Source: CAZNDN01 sp964571815
GTDB taxonomy: Bacteria > Fibrobacterota > Chitinivibrionia > Chitinivibrionales > WJKA01
DNA length: 12,812 bases
Direction of reading: 5' to 3'
NCBI GenBank assembly: GCA_964571815.1
Contig: CAZNDN010000116.1
Coordinates: forward strand, 1-12,812
Shown: one piece after another, positions 6,263 through 12,812 of the stretch
Layout of the letters: each line of letters begins with the position of its first letter
Numbering within the stretch: position 1 is the stretch's first letter
Notes under the pieces: generated by a model
The model's input: only the letters and a program-made list of their open reading frames with translations
What the model was told of the DNA's origin: nothing
The model's database searches: none
Position numbers and translations under genes: made by a program

Positions 6263-6760
6263 GTGAGCGGGCGCGAGCTGATCTTCTTCGGGGTCGATCC
6301 CGGAACCAGGGCAACGGGCTACGGTGTGCTCAGCGCGCGCGGCAACGAACTCCGGTGGATCGATTCCGGTGTGATTACACCGCCGGCAAAGGCGGCCCTG
6401 GATGAGAAGCTGGCGTGTATCTACGACGGGCTTGCCGCCAAACTGGCCGACAGTACTCCTTCGCTGGTCTGCGTGGAACAGGCCTTCTATGCCAAGAATG
6501 TCAGGACCACCCTGACACTGGGTCATGTGCGGGGCGTGGCATTGCTGGCCGCCCGGAAAGCCCGCGCGCCGATAGTAGAGTATTCTCCGCGAGAGATAAA
6601 AAAGGCGGTGGTCGGAAACGGAAATGCGGTGAAGGACCAGGTGATGTACATGGTGAAAGTGCTGCTGTCTCCTCCCCGTACGCACGTGCACAGCGATGCC
6701 TACGATGCGCTCGCGGCGGCGCTGTGCGGGTTCTACCGGTACCGGAGTCCCGCGCAGTGA
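6263..6760 (+). CDS. ruvC: Holliday-junction endonuclease RuvC
   Basis: RuvC is the dimeric, Mg-dependent nuclease that cuts Holliday junctions after RuvAB-driven branch migration. At 165 residues it is of normal length. The RNase H-fold acidic residues are in place: Asp12 in GVDPGTRATGYG, Glu72 in CVEQAFYAKN, and Asp145 and Asp148 in the HSDAYDALAAAL segment. The start is a GTG with AGGGG about 8 nt upstream; there is no in-frame ATG at a sensible place. It begins 25 nt after yebC and is followed 34 nt later by ruvA. Confidence 0.95.
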   Translation: MSGRELIFFGVDPGTRATGYGVLSARGNELRWIDSGVITPPAKAALDEKLACIYDGLAAKLADSTPSLVCVEQAFYAKNVRTTLTLGHVRGVALLAARKARAPIVEYSPREIKKAVVGNGNAVKDQVMYMVKVLLSPPRTHVHSDAYDALAAALCGFYRYRSPAQ

Positions 6761-6794
6761 GATCCCCGGAAACGGAACAAAGACCGGAGATACC

Positions 6795-7415
6795 ATGATA
6801 GATTATATCCGCGGTACATTGACCGTGAAAAGCCCGGTGCAGGTGACCGTGGAAGCCCACGGGGTGGGCTATGCACTTTCGGTGCCGTTGTCGACGTTCG
6901 AGAAACTGCCCGATGTCAACGCCGAGGTGAAGCTCCTGACCCATCATTACGTCCGCGAAGACCTTCAGCGCCTGTACGGATTCATGACCGAGCCGGAGCG
7001 GGAGATATTCCGCCGGCTTATCGGTATCACCAAGATCGGGCCCAAAGTGGCGCTGGGCGTGCTCTCGGGCGTGTCGGTGCAGGACCTGACGGCATCGGTG
7101 CGCACCGGTGATGCGAAGCGGCTCAAGGGTGTGCCGGGGATCGGGCCCAAAACCGCCGAGCGCCTGGTCATGGAGCTGAAAGGCAAACTGGGTCAGGCGG
7201 GAAGTTTCGGCCCCGCAACGGCCGGGGCAGCACCACCGGGCGCCGTTCCGGGATCGGAACGACCCGTGGGTGTGCGCGAAGAAGCCTACGAAGCCATGGT
7301 CTCACTGGGATATGTCGACCGGCAGGTGCAGCAGGCACTGGCGCGGGTGGAAGAGACCGTGGAGGGGAGTGAAGGGGTCGAGGAGTGGATCCGACGTGCC
7401 CTGCAGGTTATTTGA
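6795..7415 (+). CDS. ruvA: Holliday-junction branch-migration protein RuvA
   Basis: RuvA tetramers hold the four-way junction open and recruit the RuvB motor. The protein has 206 residues, about normal. Domain I is an OB-fold beginning MIDYIRGTL, with the conserved HGVGYALSVP and LYGF strands. Domain II carries two helix-hairpin-helix motifs, ITKIGPKVAL (78-87) and VPGIGPKTAE (113-122). A Gly/Ala/Pro-rich linker (about 134-157) leads to the small C-terminal domain III that contacts RuvB. The ATG at 6795 follows a GGAG site; longer in-frame extensions overlap ruvC and lack similarity. Confidence 0.95.
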   Translation: MIDYIRGTLTVKSPVQVTVEAHGVGYALSVPLSTFEKLPDVNAEVKLLTHHYVREDLQRLYGFMTEPEREIFRRLIGITKIGPKVALGVLSGVSVQDLTASVRTGDAKRLKGVPGIGPKTAERLVMELKGKLGQAGSFGPATAGAAPPGAVPGSERPVGVREEAYEAMVSLGYVDRQVQQALARVEETVEGSEGVEEWIRRALQVI

Positions 7416-7504
7416 GAGCGCGTTGCCGGTTGCCGGAAGCTTGACCGGCGATGAGTTCCGGAGTTGGGGAGCAGTTGTTGCATCAGGGACCTGACGGAGA
7501 CGGG

Positions 7505-8554
7505 ATGCCCGAGGAGAATCCACACGATCGAATTGTTACCGGCGGCGTGCGGGGGGAGGATGAAGCGCTGGAGGTGCGGCTTCGTCCGAAGGGGTTCGAC
7601 GAGTTTGTCGGGCAGGAGCACCTGAAAGAGAACCTGCTGTTGTTTGTCGAAGCGGCACGGCGGCGGGGCGAGGCTCTCGATCATATTCTTCTGTGCGGCC
7701 CGCCGGGTCTGGGCAAGACCACCCTCGCGCGTATCCTGGCCCATGAGCTCGGGGTGAATATCCTCACGACCTCGGGACCCGTCCTGGAGAAGAAAGGCGA
7801 CCTTGCCGGCAATCTGACCAATCTCGGCGAGCGGGAGCTGTTGTTTATCGATGAGATTCATCGGCTGAACCGGGTGGTGGAGGAAGTGCTCTATCCGGCG
7901 ATGGAGGACTACGTATTCGACATCACGATCGGCGAGGGCCCGTCGGCCAGGGCCGTCCGTCTGCCCCTGAAACATTTTACGCTGGTCGGGGCCACCACCC
8001 GCGCGGGCATGCTGACATCGCCCATGAGAGCACGGTTCGGCTACGTGGGCAGGCTCAACTACTACGGTCCCGATGACCTGAAAGTGATAGCCCTGCGCTC
8101 GGCGAGGATTCTGGACGTGGCGTGCGACGACAGGGCGGCCCTTGAGCTGGGCAAGCGCGCGCGGGGTACGCCCAGGATTGTCAACCGGCTGCTTCGACGA
8201 GCCCGCGACGTTGCAGAAGTCAAGGCCGACGGGAAAATCACGGTGGCGGTGGTGCGCACGACCCTGGATATGCTGGGGGTGGATGATGAGGGGCTGGATG
8301 AGATGGATCGCCGGATACTGCGGTCCATGCTGGAGCACTACGGCGGCGGTCCCGTGGGTTTGAACACGGTTGCGGTTGTGGTGGGGGAGGAGCCCGACAC
8401 GATCGAGGAGGTGTACGAGCCGTTTCTCATTCAGTCGGGCTATCTCAAGCGAACACCGAGGGGCAGAGAGGTGACGGCAAAAGCGTACAGGTATTTCGGT
8501 TTGAAAGCGCCCCGTCGGGGCGACTCACAGGTGGACATGTTCGGGGAACAGTGA
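7505..8554 (+). CDS. ruvB: Holliday-junction branch-migration ATPase RuvB
   Basis: RuvB is the hexameric AAA+ motor that pulls DNA through the RuvA-bound junction. It has 349 residues. Walker A is GPPGLGKT (65-72), Walker B LFIDE (113-117), sensor 1 GATTRAG (162-168) and the arginine finger lies in MRARFG (Arg175). The GTPRIVNRLLRRARD sensor-2 region and the C-terminal winged-helix domain follow, ending in the usual AYRYFGL. The last 16 residues are an extra tail containing QVDMF (342-346), which resembles a sliding-clamp-binding motif. I chose ATG 7505 over the in-frame ATG at 7451 because GGAG lies 6 nt upstream and the family starts close to this point. The gap after ruvA is 89 nt. Confidence 0.95.
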   Translation: MPEENPHDRIVTGGVRGEDEALEVRLRPKGFDEFVGQEHLKENLLLFVEAARRRGEALDHILLCGPPGLGKTTLARILAHELGVNILTTSGPVLEKKGDLAGNLTNLGERELLFIDEIHRLNRVVEEVLYPAMEDYVFDITIGEGPSARAVRLPLKHFTLVGATTRAGMLTSPMRARFGYVGRLNYYGPDDLKVIALRSARILDVACDDRAALELGKRARGTPRIVNRLLRRARDVAEVKADGKITVAVVRTTLDMLGVDDEGLDEMDRRILRSMLEHYGGGPVGLNTVAVVVGEEPDTIEEVYEPFLIQSGYLKRTPRGREVTAKAYRYFGLKAPRRGDSQVDMFGEQ

Positions 8555-8570
8555 AAGGGGGACGGCACGG

Positions 8571-8789
8571 ATGAACTGGATGGATACCGGACGGTTTCTG
8601 GTGGTGGCGGGCGCGGTCATACTGGTCGTGGGCCTGCTCTTCCTCGCAGCGGACAAGATCCCGCTGGGCCGTCTCCCGGGTGATCTTCGACTGGGAAGTG
8701 GACGATTCAGGCTCTATATTCCGGTGGCGACGTGCCTGCTGCTGAGCGCGGTAATTACACTTGTCCTCAATTTCTTCGCGCGGAAGTGA
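8571..8789 (+). CDS. DUF2905 small membrane protein
   Basis: A 72-residue inner-membrane protein with two predicted membrane helices (about 8-28 and 48-69). Between them is the conserved loop of this family (DKIPLGRLPGDLRLG, then FRLYIPVATCLLLS). DUF2905 proteins are often encoded just after ruvB, but no function is known to me. The start has AAAGGGGG about 11 nt upstream, and the gene follows ruvB by 16 nt. Membership is clear from the LGRLPGD core; any link to recombination is only by position. Confidence 0.85.
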   Translation: MNWMDTGRFLVVAGAVILVVGLLFLAADKIPLGRLPGDLRLGSGRFRLYIPVATCLLLSAVITLVLNFFARK

Positions 8790-8799
8790 TGAGAGTCCC

Positions 8800-9078
8800 G
8801 TGGCCGCCACACGAATTCGAGCTGTCGTTTCCGGAAGAGTGCAGGGGGTGGGGTTTCGCTACTACTGCCGCAGCGCGGCCATGCGTGCAGGGCTGAGCGG
8901 ATGGGTCCGCAATTGCGGCGACGGAACCGTGGAACTCGAAGCGCAGGGAGAGCAGGAGCAGGTCGAGGCCTTCCTCAAACAAGTAAGCCAGGGACCCCCG
9001 CTGTCCCGCGTGACCAATGTCAACCGCCGGGAAATGCCCGTGGATAGTAAGAGTCGGGGGTTTGCAATTACGTATTGA
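8800..9078 (+). CDS. acyP: Acylphosphatase
   Basis: A small cytoplasmic enzyme that hydrolyses the carboxyl-phosphate bond of acyl phosphates. It has 92 residues, typical of the family. The phosphate-binding loop SGRVQGVGFR contains the catalytic Arg20, and the catalytic Asn38 is in GWVRNCGDGTVE. The GTG at 8800 gives a standard N-terminus 10 nt after the DUF2905 stop; the frame extends further upstream to a TTG at 8761, but that overlaps the preceding gene and adds unrelated residues. The Shine-Dalgarno site (GAGAG) is modest. It is the last gene of the plus-strand cluster. Its physiological substrate is unclear, as for most bacterial members. Confidence 0.93.
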   Translation: MAATRIRAVVSGRVQGVGFRYYCRSAAMRAGLSGWVRNCGDGTVELEAQGEQEQVEAFLKQVSQGPPLSRVTNVNRREMPVDSKSRGFAITY

Positions 9079-9133
9079 GGGGCGGGCGTGTTGAGAGTTT
9101 TTTTCTTGGGTAAGTTTTAAGAAGCTTTGGCCG

Positions 9134-9186
9134 GAAAGGGTTCCACCCTTTCGATCCCGTATGCGTCTCCGTCCCGTGTGCGGGAC
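9134..9186 (+). terminator. Two consecutive hairpins after acyP; possible transcript end
   Basis: The first is an 8-bp stem with a 3-nt loop at 9134-9152 (GAAAGGGT/ACCCTTTC). The second is a 6-bp stem with a 4-nt loop at 9171-9186 (GTCCCG/CGGGAC). Neither is followed by a T-run; the only T-run nearby (9098-9104) lies upstream without a stem. They may mark a Rho-dependent end or protect the 3' end of the cluster transcript. Confidence 0.35.
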
Positions 9187-9206
9187 TACGTCGCGACAAG
9201 AGGAAA

Positions 9207-9852
9207 ATGCTTGTTATAGCCTACCCGCAGTGTTCCGTCATTGGTGCATCGTTCGTGTGCCTGCTTGGTATTGTGTGTTTTTCCGCAACGAACAGGGCCT
9301 GTTCACGAGGCGCGGCAACCGGTGAAACCGCCGAATGTCCGGGATTATCAGAGTATCGGTTCGCGAAGCGAGAATCCCGCTGATGTCCGGGTGTACATGT
9401 CCGAATCCTGGCTGAATACGAACGTAAAGAACGATCACGGTTCCCCGGGCGCCATGACTCCACAGTCCTATGTCAGTGAAGGCGATACGCCCTCCTTCCT
9501 GCATCTGGTGAACAATGGTCTTGACGCGCATGTCGACTACACGCTTGGCGGATGGGGCGGCCGCTCCGCATACGATGATCCGGCCAAGAAGCCGAACCAC
9601 ATCACCGATGAAGAGATTGATGACGATGGGGACGATAACAAAATGTACTGGCGCTGGGTGATAGCTGCTCAGAATGATTTTGCCGCGCGCATGGATTGGT
9701 GCGTGGCGTCAAGCTACAGCGCCGCGAACCACCAGCAGGTGGCCGGCATGCACAGGGAGTATTTCGACGGAAGCGGACTGCCCGGCGGTATGTACTTCGC
9801 GCAGCTACGGACGGCATCGTTCAGCCGCACAGTCAAGCGTGAAAGAGAATAG
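9207..9852 (+). pseudogene. Remnant of a DUF1593-type secreted protein (nucleoside-hydrolase-like) with a sorting tail
   Basis: Pieces of one gene appear in two frames. From ATG 9207, behind AGAGGA, a 58-residue ORF (to 9383) starts with a signal-peptide-like core (SVIGASFVCLLGIVCFSA). In a different frame, from about 9360, the sequence matches the C-terminal part of the DUF1593 domain: VRVYMSESWL, EGDTPSFLHLVNNGL, GGWGGR, then a WRWVIAAQNDFAARMDW block. After SAANHQQ it jumps to DGSGLPGGMYFAQL, which looks like the end of a FlgD-like/type IX sorting domain. Family members are several hundred residues long, so most of the protein, including the N-terminal nucleoside-hydrolase-like part, is missing. 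At least one frameshift and two internal deletions are implied. Confidence 0.65.
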
Positions 9853-9860
9853 GAAGTACC

Positions 9861-10055
9861 ATGTCAAGGACGGACTCGAATCCTTGTCGTAGTGCAGTGC
9901 CGTCTGTGTGCATGCTTTTTGTTCTGTATCTTCGTTGGGCACAGGCACACTGCGTCGTGATACCTGACGGTTACGGCCGGGACAAGATCGACGACGTCAA
10001 GGCGCGAGGTGTGTACGGCACTATTGCCGCTGTCCGAACAAAGCATGGGCCGTGA
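9861..10055 (+). CDS. Small hypothetical protein with a possible signal segment
   Basis: An ORF of 64 residues whose ATG has AGGAAG placed 5 nt upstream, starting 8 nt after the decayed DUF1593 gene. Residues about 13-29 form a hydrophobic, signal-like segment (VPSVCMLFVLYLRWAQA) followed by a short charged region (GYGRDKIDDVKARGVYG). I do not recognise a family. It could be a genuine small exported protein or the 5' remnant of another decayed secreted gene. No terminator follows it before the convergent gene ends at 10085. Confidence 0.35.
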   Translation: MSRTDSNPCRSAVPSVCMLFVLYLRWAQAHCVVIPDGYGRDKIDDVKARGVYGTIAAVRTKHGP

Positions 10056-10084
10056 CCCGGGGCCGCGCCGACTGCGGAACGCCT

Positions 10085-10915
10085 TCAACCCGCGGCGTGC
10101 TGGATGATTGTGTCCAGCCATGAGGTGGGCAGGAGGCGTTTGAGGGTGATGATCAGTTTCGCATCGAGTCCCACTGCGTAGCGGGCCTTCGGTCTGTGCG
10201 CAACGAGAGCTTTGTGAATGACTCTCGCCACCAGTTCCGGGCTGTTTGTGTGCCGTCGTAGCTTTGTGATCTGCCTGGCCAGGGCGCGCTCCACGCGGGT
10301 ACGATACGGGCCGAGATCGCCGTGCTCTCCCTCGACCCACTGCCGCGCCGCCTCTTTGCCTTTGTCCCAGATGGCAGTCTGAATAACTCCCGGCTCGATA
10401 AGCACGACCCGTACTCCCAGCGGGGCCAGCTCCAGGCGGTACGCATTGCCGATAGCTTCCACCGCATGCTTGGTAGCGCTGTAGGGGCCGACAAACGGTC
10501 TGGTGGCCCATCCGCCCATGGAGCCGACCAGAATCATCCGGCCGCGGCTTCTGCGCAGAAGCGGCGTGCATGCGGCGGCCATATCCTGCAGTCCGAACAC
10601 GTTGACATCGAATACGCCACGAAAACGTTCGCTGTCCAGTAGCTCCATCGGACCGCCGTAGGCGATGCCCGCGTTGTTCACCAGGGCGTCGAGTCCTTCC
10701 TGTTCCCGCTCGACTCGCGCAACAGCATCGGCGATCTGCCGCCGGTCGGTGACATCGAGCTGAAGAGCGCGGATGTTCGAGTGCTCTGCTTCGACCGAGC
10801 GGGCATCCTGGTCGCGTCGCACACCGGCGTACACGATCCACCCGTTGCTCGCCTGCCTTACCGCCGCGGCGCGGCCGATTCCGGTAGAACTGCCGGTTAC
10901 CAAGACGGTGCGCAT
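10085..10915 (-). CDS. Short-chain dehydrogenase/reductase (classical SDR)
   Basis: A 276-residue cytoplasmic NAD(P)-dependent oxidoreductase with a Rossmann fold. The cofactor-binding motif TGSSTGIG is at 7-14, an LDVTD motif for adenine contact at 53-57 and NNAG at 80-83. The catalytic set is Ser132, Tyr145 and Lys149 (YSATK). An Arg pair after strand 2 (GVRRD, 31-35) hints at NADP preference. The substrate cannot be read from the sequence; the C-terminal region resembles SDRs annotated for retinol- or steroid-like substrates, which says little here. The ATG is preceded by GGGAG. It lies 62 nt downstream of gapN on the same strand and may share its transcript. Confidence 0.9.
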   Translation of the reverse strand: MRTVLVTGSSTGIGRAAAVRQASNGWIVYAGVRRDQDARSVEAEHSNIRALQLDVTDRRQIADAVARVEREQEGLDALVNNAGIAYGGPMELLDSERFRGVFDVNVFGLQDMAAACTPLLRRSRGRMILVGSMGGWATRPFVGPYSATKHAVEAIGNAYRLELAPLGVRVVLIEPGVIQTAIWDKGKEAARQWVEGEHGDLGPYRTRVERALARQITKLRRHTNSPELVARVIHKALVAHRPKARYAVGLDAKLIITLKRLLPTSWLDTIIQHAAG

Positions 10916-10946
10916 GACCGCTCCCGTTCAAGTGATTTCAGCAGGC

Positions 10947-10974
10947 GGCGTTTGTTTTGCATAAGTCAAACGCC
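10947..10974 (-). promoter_or_regulatory. Hairpin between gapN and the SDR gene
   Basis: GGCGTTTG and CAAACGCC (10947-10954 and 10967-10974) form a perfect 8-bp stem around a 12-nt loop in the 62-nt gap. No T-run follows on the minus strand, so full termination is unlikely. It may lower downstream expression or mark a processing site. Confidence 0.4.
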
Positions 10975-10977
10975 CGC

Positions 10978-12600
10978 TCAGAACAGGAAATCCGTGGAAA
11001 GAAACGATGAGGACCTTTCGTGAGTAATGTCGGAGAGTATTCTTCGGTTCAGTTCATTCAGCTTGGCGGCAACCAGGGTGCGTATCGAGAAGACCTTCAA
11101 TGCATCCGACACGGAAAGCGTTCCTTCGGCGGAATCCTTGCGTCCCGTGAAGGGGAAGCTGTCGGGGCCGCGTTGACATTGGGAATTCACGTTGACGCGG
11201 CAGACCTGGTTGACCAGGCGGTCTATCAATGCAGCCAGCACCTGATGATCCCGGCCGAAGATGCTGACCTGCTGACCGTAGGGAGAATCCGTCACATAGT
11301 TGATCGGCTCTTCAATATCGTCAAAGGGCACGACCGGCACCACCGGACCGAACTGCTCTTCGTCCAGAAGCCGCATCCCCTTCTTAACCGGATACACGAC
11401 TGCCGGCACAAACAGCGTTGACGAATGGCTGCCGCCGTCGGGATTCATGACACTCGCTCCCTTTGTTACGGCGTCGTTTATCAGACCCGAGAGATACTCG
11501 ACTTTGCCCGGCTCAGGCAGCGGAGTCAAGGATACACCGGGTTCCCACGGCATTCCAGCCGCAAGCATGCTCACCTGTTCGCTGAATTTTTTGAGGAACG
11601 TGTCGACAATCGAACGGTGGACGAAGAGGACTTTCAGGGCCGTGCACCTCTGGCCGTTGAAAGACAGCGTTCCCGTGATGCATTCCGTGACCGCAAGCTC
11701 AAGGTCGGTGTCACCGAGGATAACTCCCGCGTTCTTTGCCTCCAGCCCCAGTACGCATCTGAGCCGATGGGGCTTCGGATGCTGCTTCTTGAGGATTCCG
11801 GCGACTCTGCTCGAACCGATGAACGCAAGCACGTCTATCTTCCCGCTTGACATCAGCGGACCCACTACTTTTTGTCCGTCGCCGTACACCGTATTCACCA
11901 CGCCGGGAGGAAAGGAGTCTCTGAATGCCTCCAGCAACGGTTCGTGGAGCAGAACACCGAGTTTCGGGGGCTTGAAGATGACGGTGTTGCCCATGATCAA
12001 AGCCGGAATCAGGGTGGTGAACGTTTCGTTCAAGGGATAGTTGAAGGGGCCCATGCACAGGACAACCCCCAGCGGGGCGCGCCGAATCTGCGCGGCAATA
12101 CCGTCGGTGATAGCGAACCGCGATGATGCCCGATCCAGGTCCTTGAGAGCGTCAATCGTATCAACGATATACTCAATGGTTCGGTCGAACTCCTTGCGCG
12201 AGTCCGGAAGGCTTTTGCCGATTTCCCACATCAGGAGATTGACAACCTGGTCCCTTTTCGTCTTCATGCGTGTCACGAGATCCTCGACATGGGCAATTCT
12301 TTGCTCGACGCTGAACGTCGGCCATCGGCCCATGCCGTTCCCGTAAGCTTCAGCGGCCGCATCCAGCGCCCGCAGAGCCGCCTTCTCGTCAAGAAGCGGA
12401 TAGCTTCCGAGTCGCTGCGCTGAGTTTCCCACGACGGTTTGAAGACAAATCGATGAAAGAACATCCTGGCACGGACCTTCCCACGAACACAGTTTCCCGC
12501 CAACCAGGTACGTCCTTTGTTCGAGGCAAGGCGAAGCGTGCTCAGGTGGAATCGCGGTCGGTTTCGGGAAGATGAGCTGTTCGGATGAATCCCGCGGCAT
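10978..12600 (-). CDS. gapN: NADP-dependent non-phosphorylating glyceraldehyde-3-phosphate dehydrogenase (GapN, ALDH superfamily)
   Basis: Oxidises glyceraldehyde 3-phosphate directly to 3-phosphoglycerate with NADP+, bypassing the ATP-yielding phosphoglycerate kinase step and giving NADPH. The 540-residue protein shows the ALDH fold: cofactor/oxyanion Asn187 in GPFNYPLNE, Lys210 in IFKPPKLG, general base Glu287 (GLEAKN), nucleophile Cys319 (FNGQRCTALK) and the EEQFGP block (414-419). The MGPFNYPLNETFTTLIPALI segment and the FLSTDFLF C-terminus match a GapN subgroup I know from environmental bacteria and plastid-like enzymes. The start is ATG 12600 with AAAGG 9 nt upstream; the open frame extends 25 codons further, but those residues overlap the promoter and are not family-like. 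Other ALDH substrates are possible but less likely. Confidence 0.88.
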   Translation of the reverse strand: MPRDSSEQLIFPKPTAIPPEHASPCLEQRTYLVGGKLCSWEGPCQDVLSSICLQTVVGNSAQRLGSYPLLDEKAALRALDAAAEAYGNGMGRWPTFSVEQRIAHVEDLVTRMKTKRDQVVNLLMWEIGKSLPDSRKEFDRTIEYIVDTIDALKDLDRASSRFAITDGIAAQIRRAPLGVVLCMGPFNYPLNETFTTLIPALIMGNTVIFKPPKLGVLLHEPLLEAFRDSFPPGVVNTVYGDGQKVVGPLMSSGKIDVLAFIGSSRVAGILKKQHPKPHRLRCVLGLEAKNAGVILGDTDLELAVTECITGTLSFNGQRCTALKVLFVHRSIVDTFLKKFSEQVSMLAAGMPWEPGVSLTPLPEPGKVEYLSGLINDAVTKGASVMNPDGGSHSSTLFVPAVVYPVKKGMRLLDEEQFGPVVPVVPFDDIEEPINYVTDSPYGQQVSIFGRDHQVLAALIDRLVNQVCRVNVNSQCQRGPDSFPFTGRKDSAEGTLSVSDALKVFSIRTLVAAKLNELNRRILSDITHERSSSFLSTDFLF

Positions 12601-12645
12601 GGTGGTAGCCTTTCTGCTTAGCGAACCCGGCTGCGATGATTCAGT

Positions 12646-12675
12646 AATATAGTAAGCCATCACGGTCGGGTGCAA
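12646..12675 (-). promoter_or_regulatory. Sigma70-like promoter of gapN
   Basis: On the minus strand TTGCAC (12670-12675) and TATATT (12646-12651) are 18 bp apart. A start near 12639 would leave a leader of about 39 nt before the ATG at 12600. The spacing matches the two other promoter candidates in the window. Confidence 0.55.
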
Positions 12676-12812
12676 GCCGTTGGAAATCGAAAGGTGCGGG
12701 ATTTCCGCGGGGGCGCAACGGGTTCCCGGCGCTTCGGTTCCCGGCGTGCGATGCTACTAAGGGCTGACGCAAAAATAACTTTTCAGATTGGCTCGAGGGT
12801 ATAGTTCCATTT
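12676..12812. repeat. Non-coding end of window with an 11-bp direct repeat
   Basis: GGTTCCCGGCG occurs twice, at 12721-12731 and 12736-12746, with a 15-bp period. Beyond it the sequence becomes AT-rich (from about 12770) with a GGCTGACGCAAAAATAAC stretch that could be the edge of a mobile element or of the next upstream region; the window ends too soon to tell. No gene is seen. Confidence 0.4.

Noticed and set aside
7451..7504. Upstream ATG for ruvB, adding 18 residues
   Set aside because: It lacks a good ribosome binding site, whereas the ATG at 7505 has GGAG 6 nt upstream and fits the family start.
8761..8799. TTG start for the acylphosphatase, adding 13 residues
   Set aside because: It overlaps the DUF2905 gene and the added residues are not part of the acylphosphatase fold.
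9098..9104. T-run after acyP as an intrinsic terminator
   Set aside because: No stable GC-rich stem lies directly upstream of the T-run.
9864..10931. Second minus-strand frame over the SDR region
   Set aside because: Overlaps the SDR in a different frame; the SDR frame has all catalytic motifs, this one has none.

Overview
The window looks like a piece of a GC-rich bacterial chromosome, probably from an uncultured lineage related to the FCB group (Fibrobacterota/Latescibacterota/KSB1-like). Clues are a FlgD-like/type IX-like C-terminal sorting tail on a decayed gene (9768-9850), a GapN-type dehydrogenase of the kind I associate with such phyla, and a smpB-amidase-murI-yebC-ruvCAB housekeeping block. 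The phylum assignment is an inference from the sequence, not a search result.

Layout. (1) 1-2342 is a gene-poor, partly AT-rich accessory region. It holds a minus-strand pair of broken genes. The first encodes a secreted protein split by a single-base frameshift (776-1488). The second encodes a papain-like cysteine protease that stops soon after its active-site cysteine (529-783), with its stop codon inside an 11-bp hairpin. (2) 2343-2530 is a minus-strand tRNA-Ala(GGC) gene with its own promoter and terminator. The low-GC region lies on the 3' side of this tRNA, the usual place for an integrated island. (3) 2898-9078 is a compact plus-strand cluster: smpB, an N-acetylmuramoyl-L-alanine amidase with an extra N-terminal domain, murI, yebC, ruvC, ruvA, ruvB, a DUF2905 membrane protein and an acylphosphatase. 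Several genes overlap or nearly touch, so co-transcription and translational coupling are likely. The cluster joins ribosome rescue (SmpB), cell-wall turnover and D-glutamate supply (amidase, MurI), translation or regulation (YebC) and Holliday-junction processing (RuvABC). (4) 9079-10084 has two hairpins, the shrunken remnant of a DUF1593-type secreted protein and one unrecognised small ORF with a good ribosome binding site. (5) 10085-12675 is a minus-strand pair: gapN (non-phosphorylating NADP-dependent glyceraldehyde-3-phosphate dehydrogenase), with a visible promoter, followed by a short-chain dehydrogenase. (6) 12676-12812 is non-coding and has an 11-bp direct repeat.

I found no CRISPR array, no intact transposase and no rRNA. 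The most unusual material is the protease plus secreted-partner module beside tRNA-Ala. It is a plausible little-described two-gene system, but here both genes appear damaged, so this copy is probably a relic unless the damage is a sequencing or assembly error.
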